Part shown: piece by piece, positions 1 to 14,396 of the stretch | Numbering within the stretch: the first letter of the stretch is position 1 | Layout of the letters: each line of letters starts with the position of its first letter | Assembly: GCF_019112545.1 (NCBI RefSeq) | Contig: NW_025064882.1 | Location: 386,928 to 450,927, forward strand | Direction of reading: 5' to 3' | Source of the DNA: Guyanagaster necrorhizus | Taxonomy: Eukaryota; Basidiomycota; Agaricomycetes; Agaricales; Physalacriaceae | DNA: 64,000 bases | Made by a program: the position numbers and the translations under genes | The notes under the pieces: model-generated | Databases searched by the model: none | Told to the model about the DNA's origin: nothing | The model's input: the letters and a program-made list of their open reading frames with translations, nothing else

Positions 1-253
1 CCATCGTTTAGGGTGGTATCCCACTGCTAGGCATTGGTGTATTAGGAGGAGTATATCCTCACTCCCAACATCCCATGCCCATTTTATTGCTAGGTAGCTC
101 ATCTGGCTGAATCCAGGTGCCGTTTTCATGCTGGCTCCTCTGATGGCTTCATCAACTTCTGTCCAAGTGACGTGTTCGAATGGCAAGTCGTCTGGTGTTG
201 GGTCTGTTAGGTTTGGTCTCTCGTTGTCCCAAATACAGACTGACGGTTACAAG
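1..253 (-). mobile_element. non-LTR (LINE-type) retrotransposon, reverse transcriptase fragment, cut by window edge
   Basis: Read on the minus strand, an open frame gives peptides such as TWTEVDEAIRGAS, then KTAPG, IKWAW and GYHPKRW. This is the N-terminal part of the reverse transcriptase domain of fungal LINE-type elements, where an acidic helix is followed by an APG turn and, further on, a GxHPxxW stretch. The frame is closed upstream by a stop near position 250, where base composition also flips strand, so the copy is broken there. The remainder of the element would lie to the left of the window. No target-site duplication can be seen. The domain call is from motif recognition; the element family is not determined. 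Confidence 0.72.
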
Positions 254-1165
254 AGCTCCCAGCAGAGCACGAATACCTCGACGGAAACAGGAACTGAGGG
301 AATGGAGCCAGCACCAAAAAAGAAGACAAAGATACGAAAGACACGAACAACGCTGGACCAGGTGCTCAAAACACAAATGGCGCTGAAATACACGCCTGCA
401 AACCCACAGACTCCAAAGGCTCCTGGCTACAAGCCTACAACACGCACGAAGAAGCATAGAGCGATGGAGACACCTCTTGGCAAGCACCGATCCCAGAGCC
501 CCCGGGACACCGAACACAAGACTGGTGAAGCACAGACCCGGCACACAGAAGCTGCCACTCCAACCAATAAAGGGGACCACCAGGGTAAGAACGAAAGCAG
601 AAACGGTCTCCAAGGAAGCGCCGCCTCCAACACCGCGCCCAATACGGACAATATCAAAGAGCAAACAAGCACAAATTCCTCCATAAACGGCATGCAGAAA
701 CTATCAGCAATGAACTACAAAAGGTCAGACCACTAACCAAAATAGACCAACCAGACAAACAGCAATGAATACGGGAAAGATACAGAGGAAGGAAAACATA
801 CGAAAACAAGAAGAACAACCACAACCACCCCCGACTCTACAACCAAAACCACAGCAAAAAGCGCACACCCATAAAACTGCATCCAAAAGACCCCACACTC
901 GGGGACCACCACCACACCCCTCCACTCCAAATCACACCATCGAAGAGCCAGGACGAAAGCATTAACACGGGACACAAACGGCGGCATAAACGTGACCATA
1001 CCCTTACCGGAGGGTAACCCATACCCCTTTGCGGCGAGCCAGGAGACCATCACGCCGCCAAAAAGGCCACAAGAACGTATGGAAACGGGGGCACAAACGA
1101 AAAAGGAAAAGGCACAGCCCCCCGACAAAGCAACAAAAACACAACGGCTAAGCGCGCGTCAGGGA
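254..1165 (+). other. A/C-rich decayed ORF region, probably transposon-derived
   Basis: The plus strand is rich in A and C and carries overlapping open pieces in different frames (about 128-736, 477-686, 765-965 and 951-1165), none of which is a convincing full gene. The last piece ends in a lysine- and proline-rich tail with the peptide GGINVTIPLPEGNPYPF before a TAG at 1163. Lysine-rich, proline-rich composition with several frame breaks is what a degraded ORF1/gag of a retroelement looks like. It adjoins an RT fragment on the other strand. I do not recognise a domain, so the link to the element is inference. Confidence 0.4.
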
Positions 1166-1369
1166 TAGATTCTGGAATCCGACGAGACGAGCTCACTTAC
1201 CTCTGCGACCCTAATAATACCTAGCATCTGTCAGAATAAAAACCTTTACCAATGTCTACGTTGAAAAGAAAAAGCTGATATGCCCTAGTACAGTGGCTTG
1301 AACGTAAGACGATTCGGATGAACGGACCGGATGCCGTATTTTTTTTTCAACAGCCATCATCTAAGTCGA

Positions 1370-3042
1370 ATGGAAACAATAACGAAGAGGCTGCACATCT
1401 CTGGTCTGACCCCGTCTTTGTCTCCAGCTGACTTGTCGAAGAGGCTGTCGACTTTTGGGACCGTAAAGGCTCTGGATGGCTTTGGGCTCTTAGATGGAGT
1501 GGGCCAACCAAGGAAATTTGGCTACGCGACATTGGAAGCTACTCCGGCGCAATTAGCGAAATGTTTGCTATATCTATCTCTCAGGAAAGATACCCTGCTG
1601 ATATGCGAGGCTCTAGGCCTCAATGTTCTCAGTGGGTCCACTTGGAAGGGTGCTAAACTTCGGATTGGTGATGCAAAACCCGATTATGCTCAAAGGTGAG
1701 CTTCCTTTCCCTACCCTTCTCATCCACTTCAAGGATATCTTTAGGATAGAAAAGGAACGAGCTGAAGCCCAGGATGCGCCACCTCCCAAGAAGAAACGGC
1801 GATGCTCCAAGTACACCGCTGTCGAAGCGGAGGATATGTCGTTAGTGACGCCGCAGAATGCCCACTTGCGTGCTGGATGGACCGTGACGACCCTCGGAAG
1901 GATCATGCGACCTATGCGTATGAGGCCCGAAAGACCTCTAATGCCACTTCCCAAACCACCCGCCGACGGAAAGGCATCTAAGAAACGAAAAATCCCACTT
2001 GTTCGTGCTCGAAGGAGAACTATCGATATGAGGCGATGGGAGGGAGCGCATCTGACGGGCGTCTTTTTGGGAGGCGGGGTTCCTTTGCAAGAAGGAGATG
2101 ACGCTGAGGATAAAGATGAATACCTGGAAGAACAGCGTAGTGACATATCTGTTGAAGAAGATTCCGGGATTCTTTTGGCTAGTTCAATGGACGTACCCTC
2201 CTCTTCAGCTCTACAGAAGATAACGCCGGCAGTATCGTCTCAAACTGACATGGCCTTTGATTTGACTGCAGAAAAACGTGAAACGCTTGGTTTGTTGCAA
2301 TCACTCTTCGGTGGCGGCGACAATACGAAAGAATGGGGCGGCGCAGAGAGCATTGCCTCCGATATTGACGTAGATGAACAGCACTTGCTAGAAGGCGACG
2401 GTGAGGCCGACTATGAGGTGGTCCCGTTAGACACCTCACAGGAGAAACCAATGAATCCTTCTCCAGCAGGAGAATCTTCGACAGAAGTCGAGACGACTAC
2501 GAATACCACCAAGACAAAACTAAAAGATTTGTTTGCGCCTCGTGCTGATGAAGGTTATTTCTTTCTATTCCTAATACCCACAGAGCTGACAACTTTGGTC
2601 AGGCGGTTTTTCGCTCATGGGGCACCTTAATCTTGACTTTGAAATGGACGAGGAAGTTACATTCCCAACAGCAGTGGCGGAAATACCGGTACCGGAGGCG
2701 CTCCCAACTGTCGAAGTAGTTCCTACTCCCATACCAGCATTGTCTCACCTGGTCCTCGACCCCAAAAAACCACTCTTCTTCCCACTGTCATCTTCCTTCC
2801 CTACGTCGGAGCCCTCTGCCTCTAGACCAAGGGTGAAAAATATCTTCGATGTCGCCCGAGAGAAACATTGGACGACCTCTCTATCTTCTACTGGCGGGTT
2901 CCATAGAATGGCGACGGAAGAAGATATCAGGAAAAGGTGGGAAGAGAGCAAAGGAGAACTGACTCGGGGATGGAAGAAAAGAGTCAAGGATGCTGGGAAA
3001 ATGAAAAGAAGGAGGGGTACGGTTGCAGACGAAGGGGTCTAG
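1370..3042 (+). CDS. NOP8: Nop8/NOL8-like RRM protein, 60S ribosome biogenesis
   Basis: Four exons: 1370-1562, 1617-1695, 1745-2553 and 2603-3042, giving 506 aa. The N-terminal RRM starts KRLHISGLTPSLS, and the spliced junction reads LAKCLNVLSGSTWKGAKLRIG, then AKPDYAQR, the signature seen in Nop8. A long charged, low-complexity middle follows. The C-terminus has GFSLMGHLNLDFEMD and a lysine/arginine-rich end, as in the family. Known role of the family: a nucleolar factor needed for 60S subunit assembly. An in-frame ATG at 1331 would add 13 residues; 1370 is preferred because the RRM follows at once. A short spacer separates the stop from the convergent ARG5,6 gene. Confidence 0.82.
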
Positions 3043-3247
3043 TCACCAAGTAACGGAGGCACTACGGCCAACCGTAGGGAATGATCCCGAATTTTCTAGC
3101 CTTAGAATATGCAGATTCAAGTGTTTACAACTCGTCTACTCTTTATACAACAAGAAAGCTTTGTTGCACGCGAAATATGACCTCTCAATACAATACTTTT
3201 TTGTTTTTTTGGTAATGATCCACCGAATATACGCCGGCAGATGTTAT

Positions 3248-6240
<2,993 letters not shown>

Positions 6241-6840
6241 TGTTGAAATGGGTGTAAGTGACAAATGCAGAAAACTGGGCACCTATCAACCGCATGAGTA
6301 CCCATACTTTGCTGTATATAAGCAATGAATTACCTTTCTGCGCTGTTTTCGCTGTTGAGTGCTATGTATATGCTATAAAAGAATTCGACAGAACGTGGTA
6401 GGAGTCAGAGAAATGAACAGCCGTGCCAGTTGCATAATTTTCTCATCTTATCTGATAAACAAAGATAATCCCGATTTGGATAGTCGGACGGGCCAGATTG
6501 TGGCACAAGCAAATTCGTTCGTTGTGTGCGTCAGGTTCCCTCGGCGCGTTATACTCCCTATTTACTTGCTAAAGAGTAGTACTACAGCAGCTAAGAAACT
6601 AATCGCTCTTTGGCTCGCTCCTTGGCGCGTTTTGAAGGGCCTGGAATACAAGAAATGAGCGCCAAAACTCACTGCCACATCCAACAGCGATGCCAGTCTA
6701 GGTGTTGATTTCATGGAACTTACGATATACAACACCACCATGAGCGCTGCAAATTAGAATGGCTTTTTCCAGGAAATATGGTGGTATATGCAAGAGTCCC
6801 GTAGATGTACAGATTATTGATACAAATCGTTCATATAGGC
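6241..6840. other. intergenic spacer upstream of ARG5,6
   Basis: About 600 bp between the start codon of the fused arginine gene and the stop codon of the roadblock gene. Short ORFs here have no recognisable protein character. It presumably contains the arginine gene promoter and the roadblock gene 3' end. No TATA element or clear binding site stands out. Confidence 0.5.
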
Positions 6841-7260
6841 TCAGCTTGCGGGATCGTGTAGGACAGCCAGAAGATATCTGTCATCTAAAGGGCATTCAGC
6901 AAAGTCTGTTAGGAAACGGAGGTAAGGCTGACCTGGCGAGATCATAATTTCATGTCGTTTGGTTCGAAGTCTCAAGAACCGCACCTCATCCTGAAGGGAA
7001 AAGTTTAAGTTTCATTTCACAGCAGAGTGGGAAGTACTCACAACATCAGAATCCCCACCGCTAATTTCCTCCAGTCCTACCTGCGCCGTCTCCACTATTC
7101 TGCTGATGACACTAGCGTATTTTCTCCCCTGATCGCCATCGAATACCACGCCTGAGTGTCGTATGATGCTTGTGGGATGACCTCGAGATAACAACATATA
7201 TCCAAGTACAGATCTATGCGATGAGAGCAAGGCGAGAGTTTGTTCCAGCTCGGGCGACAT
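6841..7260 (-). CDS. dynein light chain, roadblock/LC7 type
   Basis: Three exons: 7260-7042, 6990-6933 and 6884-6841, giving 106 aa, the usual size for the family. The start reads MSPELEQTLALLSSHRSVLG; the spliced end reads RTKRHEIMISPDDRYLLAV, both characteristic of roadblock/LC7 proteins (known as light chains of cytoplasmic dynein that bind the intermediate chain). The N-terminal part is well conserved and the splice sites are canonical. The protein ends HDPAS just after the final beta strand. It lies tail-to-head with the upstream arginine gene on the same strand. Confidence 0.85.
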
Positions 7261-7572
7261 GGCACTTGCTGGTGGCAGGGCCGCCGCGCTATTCGACGGT
7301 GACGATTCGACGCCATTGGGCTGAGATATGAAGGTTGTTCGTGCTGGAGCTGTCTGTGTCGCCTAGATAATAGCTGTATGTCTGTTGACTTTTGGAGGAA
7401 TACAATGGGACTGACCATGATGCATCCAAGATGATCGTCTCAATTTGGCAATTCCCGCCTGAAAGCTAACACTTGCTCATGGTCATGCGCTGGTTTGTAT
7501 TTGCTAGACGCTGATTGGGTGCTAGGTGGACGCGTACGGAACAAGGGTGCAAGGACCAGGACTATAGGTTTC

Positions 7573-8370
7573 CTAACCACAATACCGATATCTTTTATCC
7601 CTCCTCCCATCCTTCCATTGCTTCTCCTCCAAATCTTGCTCCCGATGAGAATTTAACGCGGCTTTCGCTGCCATCTGATCAAGATCATCGTGAAGGCTGA
7701 GCCAGCAATTGTTGGTTTTGCTATCGAGGGGAAGTAAGAGCCAAAAGCACCACATACCTGATATGAAACGGGTTCTCATAATAGCAGGCGGTCGGGCATT
7801 CTATAGGCTATGGGAATGGGCTCGTTGCTCTCGATCGTGATGTGATTATGAAACAGCGAAGAGACGAGAGCAAGTCCCTAGCAAGTAACGGAGGCGTCAG
7901 ATAGATAAATATTGCCCGAAACAATGAGACAGTTACATGGAAGAGTACTTGCTCCCTTGGAACGACAGATATGGGGCTTTTCGTTATTTCAGGCCAATAC
8001 GACGGCTCCATGTATTTCCATCCAGTTTTATATGTTTCTGCATGAAACGATGGTGGAAGATACAACTGCGGTGGGCTGAAGTCGGTGAGATCATAGATAA
8101 GTTAATTTGGGTTGTCATAGTTCTGAGGCATTTTGAGACTATGGGTTACCTCAGCCCACCTATCTTCATCGCTGCTTTCAGGATGGTTCTCATTGCGGTA
8201 AATTTCCACAGCTCGTAGAAGGTTTACGGCCTTGGGGTGGTCGACCAGTTGCCAGAGTGTCTTTAGCCCCTTTTTAGGTCGGAAAGTTCATCTTCCAACT
8301 GGGTACGGGTACAGAGATGTCTGGGAAAACGAGAACGAACAAAGAGGGGCTGCAGCTGCATTATTGAGAT
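7573..8370 (-). pseudogene. decayed multi-exon gene of unknown lineage-specific family
   Basis: Protein-like exons with sensible splice sites can be followed on the minus strand: TQLEDELSDLKRG, then in a shifted frame LWQLVDHPKAVNLLRAVEIY, then LYLPPSFHAETYKTGWKYME, then ALVSSLFHNHITIESNEPIP and a last acidic/basic exon ending at 7573. Two lesions are visible. One base appears lost in the A-run near 8267-8276, and a TGA at 7776-7778 interrupts an otherwise open exon; it would be a single C-to-T change from CGA. I do not recognise the family. A sequencing error could explain one lesion but hardly both. Introns between the pieces still have GT and AG ends, so decay is recent. Confidence 0.5.
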
Positions 8371-8459
8371 ATTCAAGCGAGGCAGAGCGCAGCCTTATGA
8401 TGGATATAGGTTGTGAGGAATTCAAGACATTACACTTAGTTGGTGGGAATTCCCACTAC

Positions 8460-9112
8460 CCTGGTAGTGGGTCTCTGCAGAATGCTACTAACAACGTCAA
8501 TTAAATACGCTCGCCATTGTTGGAAATCCTGGGTGTTGCACAGGGTAGACTCCAGGCTGGTAAGGCCAGAAAGAATGAACTTCTTATTCTACAGCTCCTA
8601 CAGAGCTTGTATTTATACTCTCCAGGCTTATATCTAGAATTTACTACAGCTTTCTCTTTCTCTCAGGCTTATTCGTCAACTCTCGGCATGATGCTGGATT
8701 GCCCTTTCTAGAACTTTCCAGCAAAATCCCAACAGCCATAAATGATTCTCACCACACTATTATGGCAAATATGGGCCACTATACCAGGACCTTGGATGAT
8801 TTTGACTACCACAATAACACGTCAGTCGTGCTACTACGCCATCTTCCATACCTCGAAACTCTTCATTCACAAGCCAATCCAAAGTTTCTTCCCCATTTAG
8901 TTGAGATCACATTCTTGTGCTGGGATCTACAGAAAGAGGCAGATATTACATACATATGCCATATGCTGAAATGCCATCGTCATGCTGTCGAATGTGCAAC
9001 AATTGCCAGGCTGATGTTACACCGCTCCGATCCCTTGAAGATTCATATTCCTGTAACCCCCAGCTGGGAATCTCTATTAAAGACTGGGCTGACTGTGTCC
9101 TTTATATAGCGT
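8460..9112 (+). pseudogene. possible F-box/leucine-rich protein remnant
   Basis: The plus strand has an open piece at 8699-9109 with leucine-rich stretches such as LRHLPYLETLH and FLPHLVEITFL, resembling the leucine-rich C-terminal part of basidiomycete F-box proteins. Upstream leucine-rich pieces lie in other frames (8440-8711). No F-box itself can be seen and no consistent exon chain could be built. It may be a truncated gene copy, a remnant, or chance. Confidence 0.28.
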
Positions 9113-9737
9113 ATATGTGAGTATATTCTTTACTCTATGCAGACTGCATTTACCATCCAATCCATAGGTATTTGATAAGATCTATATACTTTGTCTGGCT
9201 CGCAGTGTCCAAACACATATAAATCTACTCTGAAGATATTTCAACTGATGTTGATAGGCTGAAGTATGTCAAGTCTTCGGTCCATGGTGGCATCGACACA
9301 ACTGACTTTTGCTTTTCAGAAATGCCAGACAAAGTGCAATCATTGAGGCATACCATCTAAGATGAATATATTCTCAAAAATGTTCTCGACGTTACTGGGC
9401 AATGTTTTATGTCTCCGGAGAGACTTCTTCAACTAATTCGCCAGATCTTTCCTGTGGTTCCTGAAGGATTAGTAGGCAAGGATAGTCATAGTGCCACTTT
9501 TTGGGGGCCACTCTCCGTGTTTCCTGTGTGCGCTGAGTTGGAAGCACGCCGAACTTTTCTGTTGCATTCACAACACCAACCTGTCCATTTGCTACAGTCC
9601 CTGCTGGCTCTTCATGCTCACATCTCTGATATGCTCGCCCTCTAAAATGAAGTTCTTTAATCATCTAGGGTCAATTCATCCCAATTTTCAAAGAGTTGCG
9701 GCGCTTCATTTCATGCGTATCATATCGCCCTTGGTGA
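9113..9737. other. spacer between gene remnants
   Basis: About 620 bp with only short ORFs on both strands (for example 9407-9664 minus and 9409-9645 plus) that overlap each other and show no recognisable motif. It may contain further decayed exons of the neighbouring remnants, but nothing can be supported. Confidence 0.35.
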
Positions 9738-11051
9738 ACTCAAGTAGAGTATACAGGTTCCCAAATCATCTCTGGCGACAGCACACATCCTTTTACAGTC
9801 AAGCCTATAGCACCGTCAGATCCACAAAGACGAAGCCTGAACTCGAAGATAAAGACAAGCTCCCATCCTTTTTCCCCACTTGAATACGAAGACTTCTGCC
9901 ACTTACGGTGTGACATCACTTTTCCCAAGAAAGCAAAGACTATTAGGCTTATTCGTCCGTCTCAGATGTTCTACCGAAAGATGTTCGAACGAGTCCAGGA
10001 GGCAACATTCCATTTTGGACATATCGGCAAAGAGATCAATGCCTTGCACTACACTCTTCAGCGGAAGACTAGTGTGCAAGCCGAAGACACCGATAAAAGG
10101 ATCAACTGGGCTCCGCTCAGGAGACGCGGTTGAAGTAAATGTATGTAATGTATGTACTTTTCATTCACCCTTCAACCGAACTAATTTTCCAAAGGCCATG
10201 ATTATGGATACGCGCATTTTTGGCGGAATATAAAACGAGCCTTTACGATGTAAGAGGTGAAGGTAAACTAAAGTCAAAATACTCGTCCCAATTGTCCAGG
10301 GGACTTGTCGGTAAGAAGCTCATTATTTTATTGCTGTTTTCCTGACTGATTTGCATCATAACAGCGCTTGCCGAGGCGAACGAGGATGCCGGTCTACCCC
10401 ATACCATAGTTTTTGGCGTTCTTCAAGAAGGCCAATGTTTATAGTTATTGATCCGGCGAAGAAAGAAATGCTTTTTTGTGGATCCTTCATCAAGAAGGAT
10501 GATAAGGATTTTCCGAGACGGATCATCGCCTGGCGTACGTCTCCACCCTTCATTTTTCTCTATTTTCGTACCAGATAGTATGATTTCTAACTTTTGTTCT
10601 GCATAGTCACAGTTTATATTATGTCCGTACTGATGCATCAGTATGTGTGCATCTTAAAGGCACGAGCCAATGCCTGTACAGGTATAGAACTAGTCAGTTT
10701 TCATGTCAGGCAGGAGATTATCTATATGTTGATGATGTTTGATAACGAGCGAAGTGGAAAAAGATAGCGGAACTGGCACGTCGTGCATACACGCTGTTAG
10801 CGAAGAAATCACCTGATGACCCTGCTGAGGGTGAGCAGCAGTTCAATGACGGAATCACCCTCCTCCAGGAAAGGTACGTCTTCCCATTCACAATCGGAGC
10901 TTCTTTGTTAATGTCACATAGCACGGCGAATTGGCCAGGGGACCCAGAGCCATTCATGGAAGCGATCAATAAAATCAGGGTCAAAAACGAAGAATATGTA
11001 ACCAAGTTGACAAGTCGATGCCGAGTCCTTGATATGTGCAGGGAGCTATAA
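9738..11051 (+). pseudogene. decayed multi-exon gene of unknown family
   Basis: A chain of protein-like segments runs on the plus strand. It starts GSQIISGDSTHPFTVKP, continues through DFCHLRCDITFPKKAKTI and FHFGHIGKEINALHY, then a spliced GLVALAEANEDAGLPHTI, then DPAKKEMLFCGSFIKKDD, and ends KKSPDDPAEGEQQF and CRVLDMCREL before TAA at 11049-11051. Joining them needs reading-frame corrections near 10252, near 10440 and near 10753. Some introns keep clean ends, such as the one after LLQES at about 10877-10920. This mix of intact introns and several frame breaks marks a pseudogene. No domain is recognised. Confidence 0.5.
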
Positions 11052-11663
11052 CCGAGAGTTGGATGGGCAGAAGAATCAATTACATAGATTCTGTACCCAA
11101 TGAATAATAAAGATCTAATTATATTCGGAAGCAGACTAGAAACAGAGCAATGCGAACTAAAGATGAACTCCATGCAATAAGCATAATGAGTCAGACTTTG
11201 GTATGTACCTACTAACATATTGTATAGTCAGACGATAGACAAGACGCACGAGGGTAAGGAAGGTGAAATTGCCGATTCAGTTCTGTGACGCGCGTATGAT
11301 GGAGATTCTCCAGGTCCAGTCGAAGACTTCGTCTGGCACCGGATTCTTCTTCCAGAACATCATGAATGGCGCAGCTCGACACCAAAGGCTGCTACGTCAG
11401 CTCCGTCATAGTACATGTTAGATTTTCTGTACGCGTGCCGAGGTTCGCAATGTCCCATTCGTCTGACCATAGATCACTAGTGATTACTTCGACTTCGTGG
11501 ACGAAGGAAGATCCATGTGTTCTTCGCTGGCTTGCTCTTGTTTAAATATCCTTGAACAGTATCCTAATGGATATCACAGATAAGGTACAAATGTATCCCC
11601 GGGACACTGGGATTGGGAACAAAACAAAAGAGTTTGACACCCATGTGGCGTCCCCAGACAACC
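11052..11663. other. spacer, no gene seen
   Basis: About 610 bp between a gene remnant and the 3' end of the GH79 gene. Only short overlapping ORFs occur. It should contain the GH79 3' untranslated region. Nothing else can be supported. Confidence 0.45.
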
Positions 11664-13698
11664 TTAAAATTCGAAGGAAAGGAGGACTACTTCTGTTTCA
11701 GCGATATCCAATCCGGATGCGAGCTCAATGGTTTCAATCTCCAGTTTCCCTTGTACTCGTGCATCGCTTGTCTCATATGTTTGACCTCCCCAAGTTAGCC
11801 CCGAATCGTCGTCGGCATAACTAAATCATTGGTCAGAAAATGATGAATCAGTTCCAGGCTAGTACCGTTAACTCACCCAATAGCTAGCCTCTTGACCAGT
11901 GTAGTCGTCGGGAGCTGCCCATTACCCGAAAAACCGAGGTCGAGATGAATACTCGAACGAGGGGTAGTTTGCGCTTTCAGGTATGCTTGAGAATTTATGA
12001 GGACGGCACGAACCAGAATACCGTCTTCGTAAAAAGCATAACCGGAGATACGAGAATTGTCTATTGACAACTCCACTGCCTGAGTCTGGCCAGAGTTACC
12101 TATGGCCTCTCCGATTATGATTGCGGCATAATACTGAGGCTGAACATGAGGAGCTGCAGGCTCTGCGAGCGCAGATCCGTTGAGGATGGATCTGGTCAAT
12201 TCAGCAGGCTGAATCTAACAGAGAGATGTAAGTATCTATCAACAGGTCAAAATAGTCCTTAATACCAAGTTGTATTTGTACCCTACGCCTTCATGGAAAA
12301 AGACATGGGATATTCCCAACTGCGGCCTACGGACAAACCTGATCGCTCAAGTATCTTAGACAGACAGGATACACTTACGCATATAAAGCATAATCCAATG
12401 TCCATAGCGCAGCCCCAGCAGTGTTGCTAACGCCCGGTGCGCCCTTTGTTACCACAATAAAATCAATAGGCATACGGGTGAAGACAGAAGTGCCCAAACG
12501 TACATGACAAGAATAGCTGTTGGTTTCCCCAAGAACATAATCCAGGCCTTGGTTGTGTGTCGCTGCAATGTCTGGGGTGAAGATCGAAAGATTGCCACGG
12601 ATGGTAGCCTTCGTCATCAGGTCCTGTAGAAGACCGCCACTACCTTCGCAGAAGGAACCTGAATATCGATGCTCCGAAAAGCTTGATATCATATGTAACG
12701 CGACGATTAGTTTCAAGGGGATAAAACCCTACCTCGTAATAAAGGCGCCCGGTTCAGAGTCGAGTATCCCAGCGGCATAGATAGCCTGGGGTGAAAAGCC
12801 GGTGGTTGAGTGAGACGAACCAGCAAAACCACCAACGAGAAATTTTGTGTGGGATGTCGACGAAATTCCTACAGCCTTAGAAACATTACTAGCGAACACA
12901 ATCCACCTATGGCAAGCGATTGTTATGAAAGTAAAAAAGCATGCGAAACATAAGAGACGTTTACTCTTGCGTATAATTAACGGGTGTCCAGTTAGACGGA
13001 CGTGCACCATTGTTGACATACAAGTCGGCCTCATTACCAATCTCCACAAAGTCAAGAGTAACTCCAGCATCTTTCATAGCGGAGGACGAAAACGCTTTCG
13101 CGATGGAATGGGCCTCGAGAAATGCGGCAGTAAGGTTCTTCTGTCCGAAATTGACACCCCACGTTACATGTGTTCCTAAGTGAATATATGATCAACACGG
13201 TCTAGCATATGGGCAAGTCTGAAGCCGCACCAGACGGAAGAAAGCTGGCGGCTTGATAGAAACCATCACCGACGGTGATATCTGTGGCTTCAGGATAAGG
13301 AACTGTCGTAGAGATGGCGGGAAATATCGTTTCTGAAAACTGGCAGTCTTAGGGCATAAGGATAAATTCACAAAATGTCTAGTGGAAAATTTCACCTCAA
13401 CGTTAGGATTGAAATTAGTATGATCTTCGCTGTCAGCTCCAATTCGGATGTTAGGTGGTGCCCCAGTAAGAGTTTTCAGATTATCCAAGGCGTTGTAAAG
13501 AAACTGATTCCTTGAAGTCGTGCCAGACCAGTCCGTCCATCGATCCTGTTCGATAGAAAATGACAGAAGATTAGGAGAGAGTGTCGAAGCGTTTGACGGT
13601 GCTGCGAGAGGTAAGGACACCTCTACGGCTGCGGACGCTGCAGAGACCAGCAGGGAAGAAAAGCAGAGAAACAAAGGTTGATGAAAGAAATAAGGCAT
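11664..13698 (-). CDS. secreted glycoside hydrolase family 79 (beta-glucuronidase/heparanase-like)
   Basis: Nine exons: 13698-13396, 13339-13231, 13175-12965, 12906-12733, 12681-12504, 12443-12379, 12326-12266, 12214-11877 and 11820-11664, giving 531 aa. A signal peptide (MPYFFHQPLFLCFSSLLVSA) leads into a GH79 catalytic barrel with FSIEQDRW, IRIGADSEDHTNF, the probable acid/base glutamate in EIGNEADLY and the probable nucleophile in LGETNSYSC. A beta-sandwich C-terminal domain ends DIAETEVVLLSF. GH79 enzymes release glucuronic acid, for instance from arabinogalactan proteins, so a plant-cell-wall role outside the cell is likely. An upstream in-frame ATG at 13809 exists, but the 13698 start gives the cleaner signal peptide. 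Confidence 0.9.
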
Positions 13699-14396
13699 GC
13701 TCTGGTGGTTATGCCAGTCCCTCAGGTAGGAGATATATACAAGGATACATAGTCCTGTGATCCCATAGAGAAAGCCATAATGGTATAGCTTGGATAAAGA
13801 AGAGCGCATAGTCGGGACCTCGCGAAGATCACGTCAGTAAAGGGGGTGCTAGAATCGAAGGAATTGGCGCAAGGAGCGGCGGCGAGCTTCCATAAAGGAC
13901 GAGATTCGCTGCAGTGCGGTCAAGGATTGCATGGCAGTGCAAGTCAGCTGAGCGCGGCGTACACAAACCGGGCCGGGACGTTGGGCTCAACGCATCCAAG
14001 CCTTTTGAAAGCTAAGAATCTTAGCGAGGTAAATAATTCCTACGAAACTCGGATTCACACCTTTGACTAGAATCCACATTTGCTTGAGGCCCTCACGTTG
14101 CAATGTTTCCTGTCTACCCCGGAATAGATTTTGTGCCGATCCACGAGGAAGAAATGGGGGACGAAATGAAGAGTCGTTATTGAATTCTGTTATGTGTGGA
14201 GTGACAAGCTACACGTCAGTAAATTCTTCTGGTGTTGCAGCAGATGCGTGCTCGTCAGCCGGCCGTTTTCTGCAAGGATAGAAGGTTGATTTACGGTCCA
14301 ATAGACACATTTTTTCCAGTCACTCTAGTCGGGTCGTCGGTCTTAAAAAGGAACAGTGCCATTTTGGGACAGTCAGGCTCCTCCTCGTTCAGTACC
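13699..14396. other. divergent spacer between GH79 and zinc-finger genes
   Basis: About 700 bp separating two divergently transcribed genes and thus probably holding both promoters. An open frame extends upstream of the zinc-finger start to 14232 but lacks conserved character. No TATA box is obvious. Confidence 0.45.

Noticed and set aside
733..1128. Minus-strand 131-aa hydrophobic ORF in the transposon region
   Set aside because: Rich in Val, Phe, Cys and Trp because it is the antisense of an A/C-rich strand; not a plausible membrane protein.
1613..2146. Minus-strand 177-aa ORF opposite NOP8
   Set aside because: Antisense shadow of the NOP8 middle exon, with no family character.
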